DNA from: Belnapia arida
GTDB taxonomy: Bacteria > Pseudomonadota > Alphaproteobacteria > Acetobacterales > Acetobacteraceae
DNA: 64,000 nucleotides
Direction: 5' to 3'
Assembly: GCF_016773205.1 (NCBI RefSeq)
Contig: NZ_JAETWB010000009.1
Span: 1 to 64,000 of the forward strand
A program made the position numbers and the translations under genes. Below, one piece after another: positions 49,306 to 57,918 of the stretch. Numbering within the stretch: the stretch's first letter is position 1; the number at the start of each line of letters is the position of its first letter. Below the pieces are notes generated by a model. It had not been told where the DNA came from, did no database searches, and saw nothing but the letters and a program-made list of their open reading frames with translations.

Positions 49306-51174
49306 ATGAGCCACTCCGACGCCTCCGCCGAACGCAGCCATTTCCGGACGCTGCTCACCCTCGCCCCCTGGCTCTGGCCGAAGGGCGAGCCCGGCCTGCG
49401 CGCCCGGGTGGTGATCGCCCTGGCGTTGCTGGTGGTGGCGAAGGGCGCCAATGTGCTGGTTCCTATCGTCTATGCGCGCGCCGTCGATGCGCTGGGGCCG
49501 CAGGCGGGCGGCATCGCCACCATCCCCATCGCGCTCGTGATCGGCTACGGCCTGTTGCGCGCCGCCAGCGCCGGCTTTGCCGAGCTGCGCGATGCCGTCT
49601 TCGTGAAGGTCCAGGCACGTGCCTCGCGCCGCATCGCGTTGGAGGTCTTCCAGCACCTGCACGCACTGTCGATGCGCTTCCACATGGACCGGCAGACCGG
49701 CGGCCTTTCCCGCGTCATCGAGCGCGGCTCGCGCGGCATCACCTTCGTGCTCGACTTCATGCTGTTCAGCATCGTCCCGACCCTGCTCGAGATCGTGCTG
49801 GTGACGGTGATCCTGTGGGGGATGTTCGACTTCTCCTATGCGGCGGTCACCTTCGGCACCATCGCCGTCTATATCGCCTTCACCTTGATGTTCACCGACT
49901 GGCGGCTGCGCTTCCGCCGCGAGATGAACGCGATGGACCAGGACGCCAACACCAAGGCCATCGACAGCCTGCTCAACTATGAGACGGTGAAGTACTTCAA
50001 CAACGAGGGGCATGAGGAGCGGCGCTACGACAGCTCGCTCGCGCGCTACGAGCGGGCCTATACCCGCTCCGAGGTCACGCTCAACATGCTGAACGGCGGC
50101 CAGGCGGCGATCATCGCCGTCGGGCTGACGCTGGTGATGCTGATGGCGGCCCGCGGCGTCGCCTCCGGCCAGATGTCGGTCGGCGACTTCGTGCTGGTGA
50201 ACACCTATCTCATCCAGCTCTACCTGCCGCTCAACTTCCTCGGCTTCGTCTACCGCGAGATGAAGCAGTCGCTGACCGACATGGAGGCGATGTTCCGCCT
50301 GCTGCGCGAGGAGCGCGAAGTGGCGGATGCACCGGATGCGCGCCCGCTGGCCGCCGGGCCGGGCGAGCTGGCCTTCGAGGACGTGCGCTTCGGCTACCGG
50401 CCGGACCGGGTGATCCTGAAGGGCGTCTCCTTCCATGTGCCGCCGGGGAAGACGCTGGCGATCGTCGGGCCGACGGGGGCGGGCAAGTCGACCATCTCCC
50501 GCCTGCTCTTCCGCTTCTACGACGCGACGGGCGGGCGCATCCTGCTCGATGGCCAGCCGATCGAGAGCGTGGCCCAGGCCTCGCTCCGCGCCGCCATCGG
50601 CGTGGTGCCGCAGGACACGGTGCTGTTCAACGACACCATCCGCTACAACATCGCCTATGGCCGCCCGGAGGCGAGCGAGGAGGAGATCGTCCGCGCCGCG
50701 AAGCTCGCCCAGGTGCACGACTTCGTCGAGCGGCTGCCGGAGGGCTACCGCACCATGGTCGGCGAGCGCGGCCTCAAGCTCTCGGGTGGTGAGAAGCAGC
50801 GCGTCGCCATCGCGCGCACCATCCTGAAGGATCCGCGCATCCTCGTCCTCGACGAGGCGACGAGCGCCCTCGACACCCGCACCGAGCAGGAGATCCAGGC
50901 GGCGCTGCGCCAGATCTCGGCCAATCGCACCACTCTCGTCATCGCCCACCGCCTGTCGACGGTGGTGGAGGCGGACGAGATCATCGTGCTGCAGGACGGC
51001 CGCATCGTGGAGCGCGGCAATCATGGCGAGCTGACCGCCCGCGACGGCCTCTATGCCGAGATGTGGCGCCGGCAATCGGAAGCGGTCGCCATGGCCGAGG
51101 CGGCGGCGGCGGCCCAGCGCGCCGCCGATCTCGACCAGCCCCGCATCCGCCTCGGCGAGGCGGCAGCCGACTGA
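49306..51174 (+). CDS. Atm1/HMT1-like ABC exporter (half transporter)
   Basis: The 622-residue protein has an N-terminal six-helix membrane domain (about 1-320) and a C-terminal ATPase: Walker A GPTGAGKST, the signature LSGGEKQRV, Walker B ILVLDEATSALD and the H-loop AHR. The membrane part contains DSLLNYETVKYFNNEGHEERRY, a hallmark of Atm1/HMT1 exporters of glutathione-bound metal or sulfur compounds. It dimerises to function. The ATG at 49306 lies in frame with no strong ribosome site. It is divergent from the NUDIX gene. Confidence 0.92.
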   Translation: MSHSDASAERSHFRTLLTLAPWLWPKGEPGLRARVVIALALLVVAKGANVLVPIVYARAVDALGPQAGGIATIPIALVIGYGLLRAASAGFAELRDAVFVKVQARASRRIALEVFQHLHALSMRFHMDRQTGGLSRVIERGSRGITFVLDFMLFSIVPTLLEIVLVTVILWGMFDFSYAAVTFGTIAVYIAFTLMFTDWRLRFRREMNAMDQDANTKAIDSLLNYETVKYFNNEGHEERRYDSSLARYERAYTRSEVTLNMLNGGQAAIIAVGLTLVMLMAARGVASGQMSVGDFVLVNTYLIQLYLPLNFLGFVYREMKQSLTDMEAMFRLLREEREVADAPDARPLAAGPGELAFEDVRFGYRPDRVILKGVSFHVPPGKTLAIVGPTGAGKSTISRLLFRFYDATGGRILLDGQPIESVAQASLRAAIGVVPQDTVLFNDTIRYNIAYGRPEASEEEIVRAAKLAQVHDFVERLPEGYRTMVGERGLKLSGGEKQRVAIARTILKDPRILVLDEATSALDTRTEQEIQAALRQISANRTTLVIAHRLSTVVEADEIIVLQDGRIVERGNHGELTARDGLYAEMWRRQSEAVAMAEAAAAAQRAADLDQPRIRLGEAAAD

Positions 51175-51232
51175 GGGGTTTTCGGCGGCCCCCGGAAACC
51201 CCATCTGCCGCATCGAATAAGGAGCGCACGGC

Positions 51233-51499
51233 ATGCAATTGGACCCCCAGGGCGTGGCCCCCGACGACCTCAGCCACGCCGGCTCGGTGGTGGACAAGGC
51301 GATCGAGTACATGCTCGAGCAGAACATCGCGCCCATCTCGGCTGCCTCCGCCCTGCTCGGCGGCGCGCTCGGCCTGCTGGCGCGGACGATGGACGACCGC
51401 TCGATCGCCGGCGTGCTGCGCAATGCGCTGGCCAGCGTCGAGAGCGGCGAGTTGCGGGAGATGCGCGACCACCTGCCGGGCGGCGACGCCCACCCGTGA
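51233..51499 (+). CDS. Conserved small protein of unknown function (88 aa)
   Basis: I do not recognise this family. The 88-residue acidic protein is helical by composition, with AIEYMLEQNIAPISAASALLG as its most distinctive stretch. No signal peptide is present; a short hydrophobic segment (ISAASALLGGALGLLA) could dip into a membrane. AAGGAG lies 9 bases before the ATG. It follows the ABC exporter by 58 bases on the same strand and may be expressed with it. Confidence 0.6.
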   Translation: MQLDPQGVAPDDLSHAGSVVDKAIEYMLEQNIAPISAASALLGGALGLLARTMDDRSIAGVLRNALASVESGELREMRDHLPGGDAHP

Positions 51500-51627
51500 T
51501 GCCGCGCCGCATCGCGAGCCGGCATTGGGGCTTCTGACGTTGGCGGTTCCTTAACCGGGACGAGCCTATCCCTGCGCAGGGCCGTGGCACGGGTTGCCAG
51601 GCTGCCGCCCGTCGCACGGAGAAGCCG

Positions 51628-51969
51628 ATGTTCCGCCGCTACGCCCTGTCCCTCGCCCTGCTGGGCGCCCTCGCCGCCGGTCAGGCTTCCGCCCAAGGCT
51701 GCGACACCTCGATCGAGGTGGTGAACAATTCGGGCGCGCAGGTGGACGAGTTGTATTTCAACCCGACCAGCAACAGCAATTGGGGCCGTGACCGCCTCGG
51801 CGAGAACGTGCTGACGGCGGGCCGCAAGGTCAGCTTCCGCCCCGGCCGTGGCGGCAATTACGATTTCCGCGTGGTCTGGAACGGCGGGCGCGAGGCGGAA
51901 ATCCGCAGCGTCGACATCTGCCAGGTCAGCCGCATCGTCGTCGGCCGCGGCAGCCTGCTGGCGGAGTAG
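51628..51969 (+). CDS. Small secreted protein of unknown function (113 aa)
   Basis: The 113-residue protein has a clear signal peptide (MFRRYALSLALLGALAAGQA, with AQG at the junction). A mature beta-rich domain with IEVVNNSGAQVDELYFNPTS and NWGRDRLGENVLTAGRKVSF follows. Two cysteines (CDTS and DICQ) could form a disulfide. Similar secreted proteins with a central NWGPDRLG-like motif occur in related bacteria without a known function. It is separated by 128 bases from the preceding small gene. Confidence 0.72.
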   Translation: MFRRYALSLALLGALAAGQASAQGCDTSIEVVNNSGAQVDELYFNPTSNSNWGRDRLGENVLTAGRKVSFRPGRGGNYDFRVVWNGGREAEIRSVDICQVSRIVVGRGSLLAE

Positions 51970-51992
51970 CCCGCGGAACGGTGGAGGCGGCC

Positions 51993-53660
51993 TCAGCCAT
52001 AGGTCGTCTCCGACGCCTCCACGCCCCGGCTCATCTCCCGCGGCACCTCCTGCCCCGTCGCCAGCAGCGCCAGCGCCTCCGCCACGCGGATGCCGTCGAC
52101 GCCGGCGCTGAGGATGCCGCCCGCATAGCCCGCGCCTTCCCCGGCCGGGAACAGCCCTGGCGTATTGAGGCTCTGAAAGTCCCAGCCGCGGCGGATGCGG
52201 ATCGGGCTGCTGGTCCGCGTCTCGACGCCCGTCATCACCGCATCCGGCCGCGCGAAGCCCGGCATCTGCCGGTCGAAGGCGAGCAGCGCCTCCCGCATCG
52301 CCGCCACCACGAAGTCGGGCAGGCAAAGCGAGAGGTCGGTCGGCGTCACTCCCGGCTTGTAGCTCGGCAGCACCTCGCCAAGCGCGGTCGAGGGCCGCCC
52401 GGCGAGGAAGTCGCCGACCAGTTGCCCCGGCGCGCGGTAGTCGCCCCCGCCGGCGAGGAAGGCCGCGCTTTCCAGTCGCCGCTGGAAATCGACGCCCGCC
52501 AGCACGTCGCCCGGATAATCCGCCGGCGAGATGCCGACGACGATGCCGGCATTCGCATTGCGCTCGGCGCGCGAGTACTGGCTCATGCCATTGGTGACGA
52601 CGCGTCCCGGCTCGCTCGTCGCCGCCACCACCGTCCCGCCCGGGCACATGCAGAAGCTGTAGACGCTGCGCCCGTTCGACGCATGATGCACCAGCTTGTA
52701 GTCGGCCGCGCCGAGCAGCGGGTTGCCCGCATTCGGTCCCCAACGCAGCCGGTCGATCATTCCCTGCGGATGCTCGATCCGGACGCCGATGCTGAAGGGT
52801 TTCTGCTCCAGATGCACGCCCGCATCGCGCAGCATGACGAAGCTGTCGCGCGCGCTGTGGCCGATGGCGAGCACCACGGATTTCGTCGCGATCACCTCGC
52901 CGCCCTCCAGCACCACGCCCTCGACCTGCCGCCCCGCCCCGAGCTGCAGGCCGGCCACCTTGGTGCCGAAGCGGTACTCGCCGCCCAGCCGCTCGATCTC
53001 GGCACGGATGCTCTCCACCATGGAGACCAGGCGGAAGGTGCCGATATGCGGGCGGGAGACGTAGAGGATCTCCTCCGGCGCCCCCGCCTCGACGAACTCG
53101 GTCAGCACCTTCCGCCCGTAATGCCGCGGGTCCTTGATCTGGCTGTAGAGCTTGCCGTCGGAGAAGGTGCCCGCGCCGCCCTCGCCGAACTGCACGTTGC
53201 TCTCGGGGATCAGCACGCCGCGGCGCCAGAGGCCCCAGGTATCCTTCGTTCGCTCCCGCACCAGCTTGCCGCGCTCAAGGATGATGGGGCGGAAGCCCAT
53301 CTGCGCCAGCACCAGCGCCGCCAGCAGCCCGCAGGGCCCGGCGCCGATGACCACGGGCCGCGCCGCCTCCTCCGGTGCTCCCCCTGGCGCCCTGGCGACG
53401 AAGCGGTAGCGCGTATCCGGCGCCGGCCGGAGATTCGCATCCCCCCGGTGCCGCGCCAGCACCGCCGTCTCGTCGGCCAGGGTGAGGTCGAGCGTATAGA
53501 CCCACATGATCGCCCGCGGCTTCCGCGCATCATGCCCGCGGCGGAAGACGGTGACGTCCAGCAACGCTTCATCGGCGATGCCGAGCCGGGCGAGGATGGC
53601 GGCGCGCAGGAGCTCGGGCTCATGGCCGAGCGGCAGGCGCAATTCGGTCAGACGCAGCAT
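51993..53660 (-). CDS. Uncharacterised FAD-dependent dehydrogenase (COG2509-like)
   Basis: The 555-residue flavoprotein has an N-terminal ferredoxin-like segment (LLRAAILARLGIADEALLDV), then the FAD motif IGAGPCGLLAALVLAQMG near 110, and FGEGGAGTFSDGKLYSQIKD. SFCMCPGGTVVAATSEPG and a closing FPAGEGAGYAGGILSAGVDG complete the pattern. This matches the COG2509 family, whose physiological role is unknown. It is divergent from an aldo/keto reductase gene, with 57 bases between starts; a shared redox job is possible. Confidence 0.87.
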   Translation of the reverse strand: MLRLTELRLPLGHEPELLRAAILARLGIADEALLDVTVFRRGHDARKPRAIMWVYTLDLTLADETAVLARHRGDANLRPAPDTRYRFVARAPGGAPEEAARPVVIGAGPCGLLAALVLAQMGFRPIILERGKLVRERTKDTWGLWRRGVLIPESNVQFGEGGAGTFSDGKLYSQIKDPRHYGRKVLTEFVEAGAPEEILYVSRPHIGTFRLVSMVESIRAEIERLGGEYRFGTKVAGLQLGAGRQVEGVVLEGGEVIATKSVVLAIGHSARDSFVMLRDAGVHLEQKPFSIGVRIEHPQGMIDRLRWGPNAGNPLLGAADYKLVHHASNGRSVYSFCMCPGGTVVAATSEPGRVVTNGMSQYSRAERNANAGIVVGISPADYPGDVLAGVDFQRRLESAAFLAGGGDYRAPGQLVGDFLAGRPSTALGEVLPSYKPGVTPTDLSLCLPDFVVAAMREALLAFDRQMPGFARPDAVMTGVETRTSSPIRIRRGWDFQSLNTPGLFPAGEGAGYAGGILSAGVDGIRVAEALALLATGQEVPREMSRGVEASETTYG

Positions 53661-53717
53661 GGGTTTCCAAGGGCCGGGCGAGGCGTATTCTCCTCCCTTA
53701 GCGGGGAGGGGCGGTGG

Positions 53718-54680
53718 ATGGAACAGCGGGTCCTGGGTCGAACCGGGCTGAAGGTCTCGGTGCTGGGTTACGGGGCCGGCGCCGTCGGCGGGCTGATGGT
53801 CCGCGGCAGCGCGGCCGAGCAGGAGCGGTCGCTCGCCCGGGCCTTCGAGGCCGGCATCAACTATGTCGATACCGCCCCCACCTATGGCAATGGCGCCTCC
53901 GAGGAGAATCTCGGCCGCGCCCTGAAGGCGCTCGGCGCCAGCCCGCTGGTCGGCACCAAATTCCGCCTGCCCGCCGCGCCGCGCGACATCCCCGGCGCCA
54001 TCGCCACCTCGCTGGAGGCCAGCTTGCGCCGCCTCGGCCGCGACAGCATCGACCTCCTCCAGCTCCATGATCCGATCGGCCTGGACGAAGGCTATTCCCT
54101 CACGGAGGTACTCGGCGAGGCGCTGCCCGCGCTGCACCGGCTGCGCGATCAGGGGAAGTGCCGCTTCCTCGGCATCACCGCCCTCGGCTCCGAGCCCGCG
54201 CTTCGCCAGTTCATCGAGGCCGGGCTGATCGACACGGCGCAGATCCCCTTCAACGCCCTCAATCCCTCCTGGCTCGCCCCGCTTCCGGCCGGCCTGCCGG
54301 GGCAGGATTTCCGCCAGCTCGGCCGGCTCGCCGCGTCCCAGGGCGTCGGGCTGATCGGCATCCGCATCCTCGCCGCCGGCGCCCTCTCCGGCGAGGCCAA
54401 CCGCCATCCCATTGCCATGCCCGAGGTCGCTCCCATCGCCTCGGCCGGCGAGTACGCGACCGACCTCGCCCATGCCCGCCGTTTCCGCCCGTTGGTGGAG
54501 GAGGGCCATGCCGCGTCGCTGGCCGAACTCGCCATCCGCTTCGCCATCACTCCGCCGGAGATGAGCCTCGCCCTGATCGGCACCGCCTCGCTCGACCAGC
54601 TCGACCAGGCCATCGCCGCCGCGGAGCAAGGCCCGCTGCCGCCCTTCGTCTTGGAGCGCGTCGCGGCCCTGATGGCGTGA
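53718..54680 (+). CDS. Aldo/keto reductase
   Basis: The 320-residue AKR has YVDTAPTYGNG with catalytic Asp51/Tyr56-type residues, KFRLPAAPRD near the active-site lysine position and a LLQLHDP histidine motif. It lies in the D-threo-aldose/galactose-dehydrogenase-like group (VLGRTGLKVSVLGYGAG at the start). It is predicted to oxidise or reduce a sugar or carbonyl with NAD(P). Its stop overlaps the GTG of the EamA transporter (GTGA). Confidence 0.87.
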   Translation: MEQRVLGRTGLKVSVLGYGAGAVGGLMVRGSAAEQERSLARAFEAGINYVDTAPTYGNGASEENLGRALKALGASPLVGTKFRLPAAPRDIPGAIATSLEASLRRLGRDSIDLLQLHDPIGLDEGYSLTEVLGEALPALHRLRDQGKCRFLGITALGSEPALRQFIEAGLIDTAQIPFNALNPSWLAPLPAGLPGQDFRQLGRLAASQGVGLIGIRILAAGALSGEANRHPIAMPEVAPIASAGEYATDLAHARRFRPLVEEGHAASLAELAIRFAITPPEMSLALIGTASLDQLDQAIAAAEQGPLPPFVLERVAALMA

Positions 54681-55555
54681 ATCCCCGCCTCGCCGGCTTC
54701 GGCTACCTCACCGTGACGGCCACGGCTTGGGGGATGAACTGGCCGGTCATGAAGCTGCTGATGCAGGACTGGCCACCCTTCACCTTCCGGGTGCTGGCCG
54801 CCGGCGGCTCCGTCCTGCTGCTCTCCGCCATCGCCATCCTGCAGCGCGACTCCCTGCTGCCCCGCCCCGACCAGTGGGGCAGGCTGGCGGTGGCGGCGCT
54901 GCTGAACGTCACCTCCTGGCTGTTCTTCGCTCCGCTGGCGATCCTATGGCTCGATGCCTCCGAGGCGGCGATCATCGCCTATACGATGCCGGTCTGGGCG
55001 ACGATGCTCGCCTGGCCCTTCCTCGGCGAGCGCCCTGGCTGGCGCCGCCTCGCCGGCCTCGCCCTCGGCCTCTCGGGCGTGACGCTGCTGATGGCCGGCC
55101 GGCTCGACCTCGGCGCCGGGGCGATGACGGGCAAGCTGCCCGGCGTGCTGGCGATCCTCACGACGGCGCTGCTCTTCGCCTGCGGCACGATCTGGACAAA
55201 GCGCTTCCCGCTGGCGATGGCACCGGTGCCGCTCGTCGCCTGGCAGCTGGCGCTCGGCGTTCTGCCCGTCGCCGTGGTGGCGCTCGCGGTCGAGCAGGCG
55301 CATCCCGCCGCGGTGCGTCCGCTGGGCTGGGCCTGCCTCGCCTATGCCTCGGTGATCGGCCAGTGCCTCGCCTATCTCGCCTGGTTCCGCGCGCTGGAGC
55401 GGCTGCCCGCCGGCACCGCCGCCATCGGCTCGCTGCTGGTGCCGATCATCGGCGTGCTCGGCAGCGCGGCCCTGCTCAGCGAGCCGCTCGGCCTTCGCCA
55501 GATCGCGGCGCTGGCGTTCACGCTTGGCGGCGTCGCCCTCGCCTCCAGGGGATGA
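54677..55555 (+). CDS. EamA-family (DMT) transporter
   Basis: The 292-residue membrane protein has about ten predicted helices in two EamA repeats (first: TVTATAWGMNWPVMKLLM; second: LLFACGTIWTKRFPL). These drug/metabolite exporters move amino acids, nucleosides or sugars, and the substrate is unknown. It starts at GTG 54677, overlapping the AKR stop by 4 bases, so the two are coupled. Confidence 0.87.
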   Translation: MNPRLAGFGYLTVTATAWGMNWPVMKLLMQDWPPFTFRVLAAGGSVLLLSAIAILQRDSLLPRPDQWGRLAVAALLNVTSWLFFAPLAILWLDASEAAIIAYTMPVWATMLAWPFLGERPGWRRLAGLALGLSGVTLLMAGRLDLGAGAMTGKLPGVLAILTTALLFACGTIWTKRFPLAMAPVPLVAWQLALGVLPVAVVALAVEQAHPAAVRPLGWACLAYASVIGQCLAYLAWFRALERLPAGTAAIGSLLVPIIGVLGSAALLSEPLGLRQIAALAFTLGGVALASRG

Positions 55556-55634
55556 GATGTTGCCGTGACGCATGGCAACTTCACCCTCCGCCAGCCTTTC
55601 CCTCCGCAGTCACGCCACAGACGGAGAAAAAGCC

Positions 55635-56171
55635 ATGAACAACGAAATCCGTGAGATGCTGGTCGCCTCGCTGAAGGACATCCACAGCGCCGAGAAGCAG
55701 GGCACCCGCAACATGCAGCGCGTCGTCCGCAAGGTCTCCGCGCCGGAGCTGCGCGAGGCGCTGACCCTGCATGTCGAGCAGACCCAGTCCCAGGTCGAGC
55801 GCGTCGAGCAGGCGCTCGAGGAGATGGGCGCCCGCCCCGGCCGCAAGGTCTGCGAGGCGATGCGCGGCCTGATCGAGGAGGCGCAGCACGAGGTGGAAGA
55901 GTACGAGAAGGGGCCGGTCCTCGACATCGTCATCGTCGCCGCGGTGCAGAAGATCGAGCATTACGAGATCGCCTCCTACGGCACCACGGCCTCCCTGGCG
56001 AAGGCGCTCGGCGAGGAGAAGGTCGGCCAGATCCTCGGCGAGATCCTCGAGGAGGAGAAGCAGACCGACCTGAAGCTGACGGAGCTCACCCAGTCCGTCC
56101 TCATGCCCCAGGTCATGGGCGGCGAGGCGGCGAACGACGCCAAGGGCGGCTCCAAGCGCAAGGCTTCCTGA
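55635..56171 (+). CDS. YciE/DUF892 ferritin-like protein
   Basis: The 178-residue four-helix-bundle protein has EMLVASLKDIHSAEKQ at the N-terminus, ending with EKQTDLKLTELTQSV, and a central KIEHYEIASYGTTASLAKAL. The glutamate and histidine ligands are in YciE positions (LKDIHSAE and EHYE). YciE-type proteins are stress-induced and may bind a di-metal centre. The Lys-rich tail is common. Good Shine-Dalgarno sequence (GGAGAAAAAG) near the ATG. Confidence 0.88.
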   Translation: MNNEIREMLVASLKDIHSAEKQGTRNMQRVVRKVSAPELREALTLHVEQTQSQVERVEQALEEMGARPGRKVCEAMRGLIEEAQHEVEEYEKGPVLDIVIVAAVQKIEHYEIASYGTTASLAKALGEEKVGQILGEILEEEKQTDLKLTELTQSVLMPQVMGGEAANDAKGGSKRKAS

Positions 56172-56205
56172 GCCTGAAGGCCGGGGGGTAGCAACCCGCC
56201 AGGGG

Positions 56206-56226
56206 TGATGTTATCTCATAACATCA
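56206..56226 (+). promoter_or_regulatory. Zur-like operator before the zinc transporter genes
   Basis: The 9-base half-sites TGATGTTAT and ATAACATCA are a perfect inverted repeat around CTC. They resemble the alphaproteobacterial Zur box (TGTTATNNTATAACA type). The site is at the head of the znuCB-like operon and its last base is the A of an ATG. It should repress transcription when zinc is abundant. Confidence 0.75.
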
Positions 56227-56339
56227 TGCCCTGGCCCGACCCCCTCGACCTGTCTTCCGGCGCCGCCGCCCGCCTCGTGCTGGCGGCGGCCGTTGCGACC
56301 GGGCTCTGGCTCGGCGTCGCCTGGGCCATGGCCGCATGA
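56226..56339 (+). CDS. Possible 37-aa membrane micro-protein at the operon head
   Basis: An ATG directly abutting the Zur-like palindrome opens a 37-codon frame, MPWPDPLDLSSGAAARLVLA then AAVATGLWLGVAWAMAA. Residues 14-37 are one hydrophobic helix. Its TGA overlaps the ABC ATPase ATG (ATGA), which argues for real coupled translation. If transcription starts within the palindrome, the message would be leaderless. It could be a leader that couples translation rather than a working protein. Confidence 0.5.
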   Translation: MPWPDPLDLSSGAAARLVLAAAVATGLWLGVAWAMAA

Positions 56340-57064
56340 GCCCAGCCGAGATCAGCATCGCCGACCTCACGGTCAGCCACCAGCGCCGCCCGGCGGTGCA
56401 TCACCTCTCCGGCCGCTTCGCCCCCGGCAGCCTCACCGCCGTGGTCGGCCCGAACGGCGCCGGCAAGACGACCTTGCTGCGCGCCATCGCCGGCCTGCAC
56501 CGCCCGGATGACGGCCGGATCGAGGGCGCCGCCGGCCAGGTCGCGCTGCTGCCGCAGCAATCGAGCCTCGACCGCGGCTTCCCGCTCACCTGCCTCGATG
56601 CCGTCCTCCTCGGCCTCTGGGGCGAGGTAGGCGCCTTCCGCGCGATCCCCCGCGCCGGCCGCGCCCGCGCCGGGGCCGCGCTTGCCGCAGTGGGCCTCGG
56701 GGGCTTCGAGAGCCGCCCCGTCGGCAGCCTCTCCGCCGGCCAGTTCCAGCGCGTGCTTTTCGCCCGGCTGCTGCTGCAGGACGCACCGGTGATCCTGCTC
56801 GACGAGCCCTTCAATGCCCTCGACGCCCGCACCTCGGCCGAGCTGCTGGCCATGGTGCATCGCTGGCATGGCGAGGGCCGCACGGTGATCGCCGTGCTGC
56901 ATGACCTTGAGCTGGTCCGCCGTGAATTTCCCGAGACCCTGCTGCTCGCCCGCGATTGCCTCGGCTGGGGCCCGACCGGCGAGGTGCTGACGGCCGCCAA
57001 CCGCCTCCGCGCCCGCATGATGGCCGAGGCCTGGGCCGAGCAGGCGGAGGCCTGCGCCGCCTGA
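56336..57064 (+). CDS. znuC: Metal (probably zinc) ABC transporter ATPase
   Basis: The 242-residue ATPase has Walker A GPNGAGKTT (38-46), a signature LSAGQFQRVLFARLL (LSAGQ in place of LSGGQ), Walker B VILLDEPFNALD and an H-loop in VLHDL. The family is the Zn/Mn (ZnuC/MntB) importer ATPase; zinc is favoured by the upstream Zur-like box. No ZnuA binding protein is in the window. It overlaps the small leader frame by 4 bases and the permease by 4 bases. Confidence 0.85.
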   Translation: MSPAEISIADLTVSHQRRPAVHHLSGRFAPGSLTAVVGPNGAGKTTLLRAIAGLHRPDDGRIEGAAGQVALLPQQSSLDRGFPLTCLDAVLLGLWGEVGAFRAIPRAGRARAGAALAAVGLGGFESRPVGSLSAGQFQRVLFARLLLQDAPVILLDEPFNALDARTSAELLAMVHRWHGEGRTVIAVLHDLELVRREFPETLLLARDCLGWGPTGEVLTAANRLRARMMAEAWAEQAEACAA

Positions 57065-57918
57065 TCCTGCAGCCTTTCATCGAGTACGGCTTCCTCCGCC
57101 GCGCCCTGGTCGGCTGCCTCGCGCTCTCGGTCGCCGCCCCGCCGCTCGGCCTCTTCCTCATGCTGCGGCGGATGAGCCTCACCGCCGATGTGCTGGCGCA
57201 TGGCATCCTGCCCGGCGTCGCTGCCGGCTTCCTGATCGCCGGCCTGTCCCTGCCGGCCATGGCGGCGGGCGGCCTCGTCGCCGGCCTGCTGGTGGCGATC
57301 GGCGCCGGTGCCCTCTCCCGCGCGACGGGCGGGCGCGAGGATGCCTCCCTCGCCGCGCTCTACCTGGTGGCGCTCGCCGCCGGCGTCGCCATGGTCTCGA
57401 TGCGCGGCGGCGCCGTGGAGCTCACCACCCTGCTCTTCGGCAGCGTCCTCGGCGTCGATGACGGCGCGCTGCTGCTGATGGCCGGCGCCGCCACCCTCAC
57501 CCTCGCCGCCCTGGCGCTGGCTTGGCGCCCGCTGGTTCTGGAATGCTTCGACCCTGGCTTCGCCCAGGCGGTCGGCGCCCGTGGCGCCCTCTGGCATCTC
57601 GGCTTCCTCGGCCTCGTCGTGCTGAACCTGCTGGCCGCCTTCCAGGCGCTGGGGACGCTGATGGCCGTCGGGCTGATGATGCTGCCCGCCATCGCCGCCC
57701 GGCACTGGTCACGCCGGCTGGGCGGCATGGCCTATGCCTCGGTCGGCATCGCCATGGCGGCGAGCCTCGCCGGGCTGCTGCTGTCCTTCCATGCCGATGT
57801 CCCGGCCGGCCCGGCGGTGGTGCTTTGCGCGGGTCTCGCCTGGGCGGTCTCGGTGCTGGCCGGGCCGGTCGATGGCCTCGCCGCCCGCCTCCTGCGCCGG
57901 CGGCATCTGGCGGGTTAG
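57061..57918 (+). CDS. znuB: Metal ABC transporter permease, likely zinc
   Basis: The roughly 285-residue membrane permease has eight or so helices and the motifs RRMSLTADVLAHGILPGVAA and GTLMAVGLMMLPAIAA. These are characteristic of ZnuB/TroC-type permeases. No ATG, GTG or TTG exists in frame before the first helix. The start is probably CTG 57061, which forms CTGA with the ATPase stop, parallel to the ATGA/GTGA overlaps elsewhere. This start is inferred; a late internal start would lose the first helix. Its stop overlaps the convergent coiled-coil gene. Confidence 0.8.
   Translation: MILQPFIEYGFLRRALVGCLALSVAAPPLGLFLMLRRMSLTADVLAHGILPGVAAGFLIAGLSLPAMAAGGLVAGLLVAIGAGALSRATGGREDASLAALYLVALAAGVAMVSMRGGAVELTTLLFGSVLGVDDGALLLMAGAATLTLAALALAWRPLVLECFDPGFAQAVGARGALWHLGFLGLVVLNLLAAFQALGTLMAVGLMMLPAIAARHWSRRLGGMAYASVGIAMAASLAGLLLSFHADVPAGPAVVLCAGLAWAVSVLAGPVDGLAARLLRRRHLAG

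Noticed and set aside
49291-52743. 1150-codon open frame on the minus strand
   Set aside because: It runs antisense to the ABC exporter and small genes, has a composition typical of shadow frames in GC-rich DNA, and shows no domain motif.
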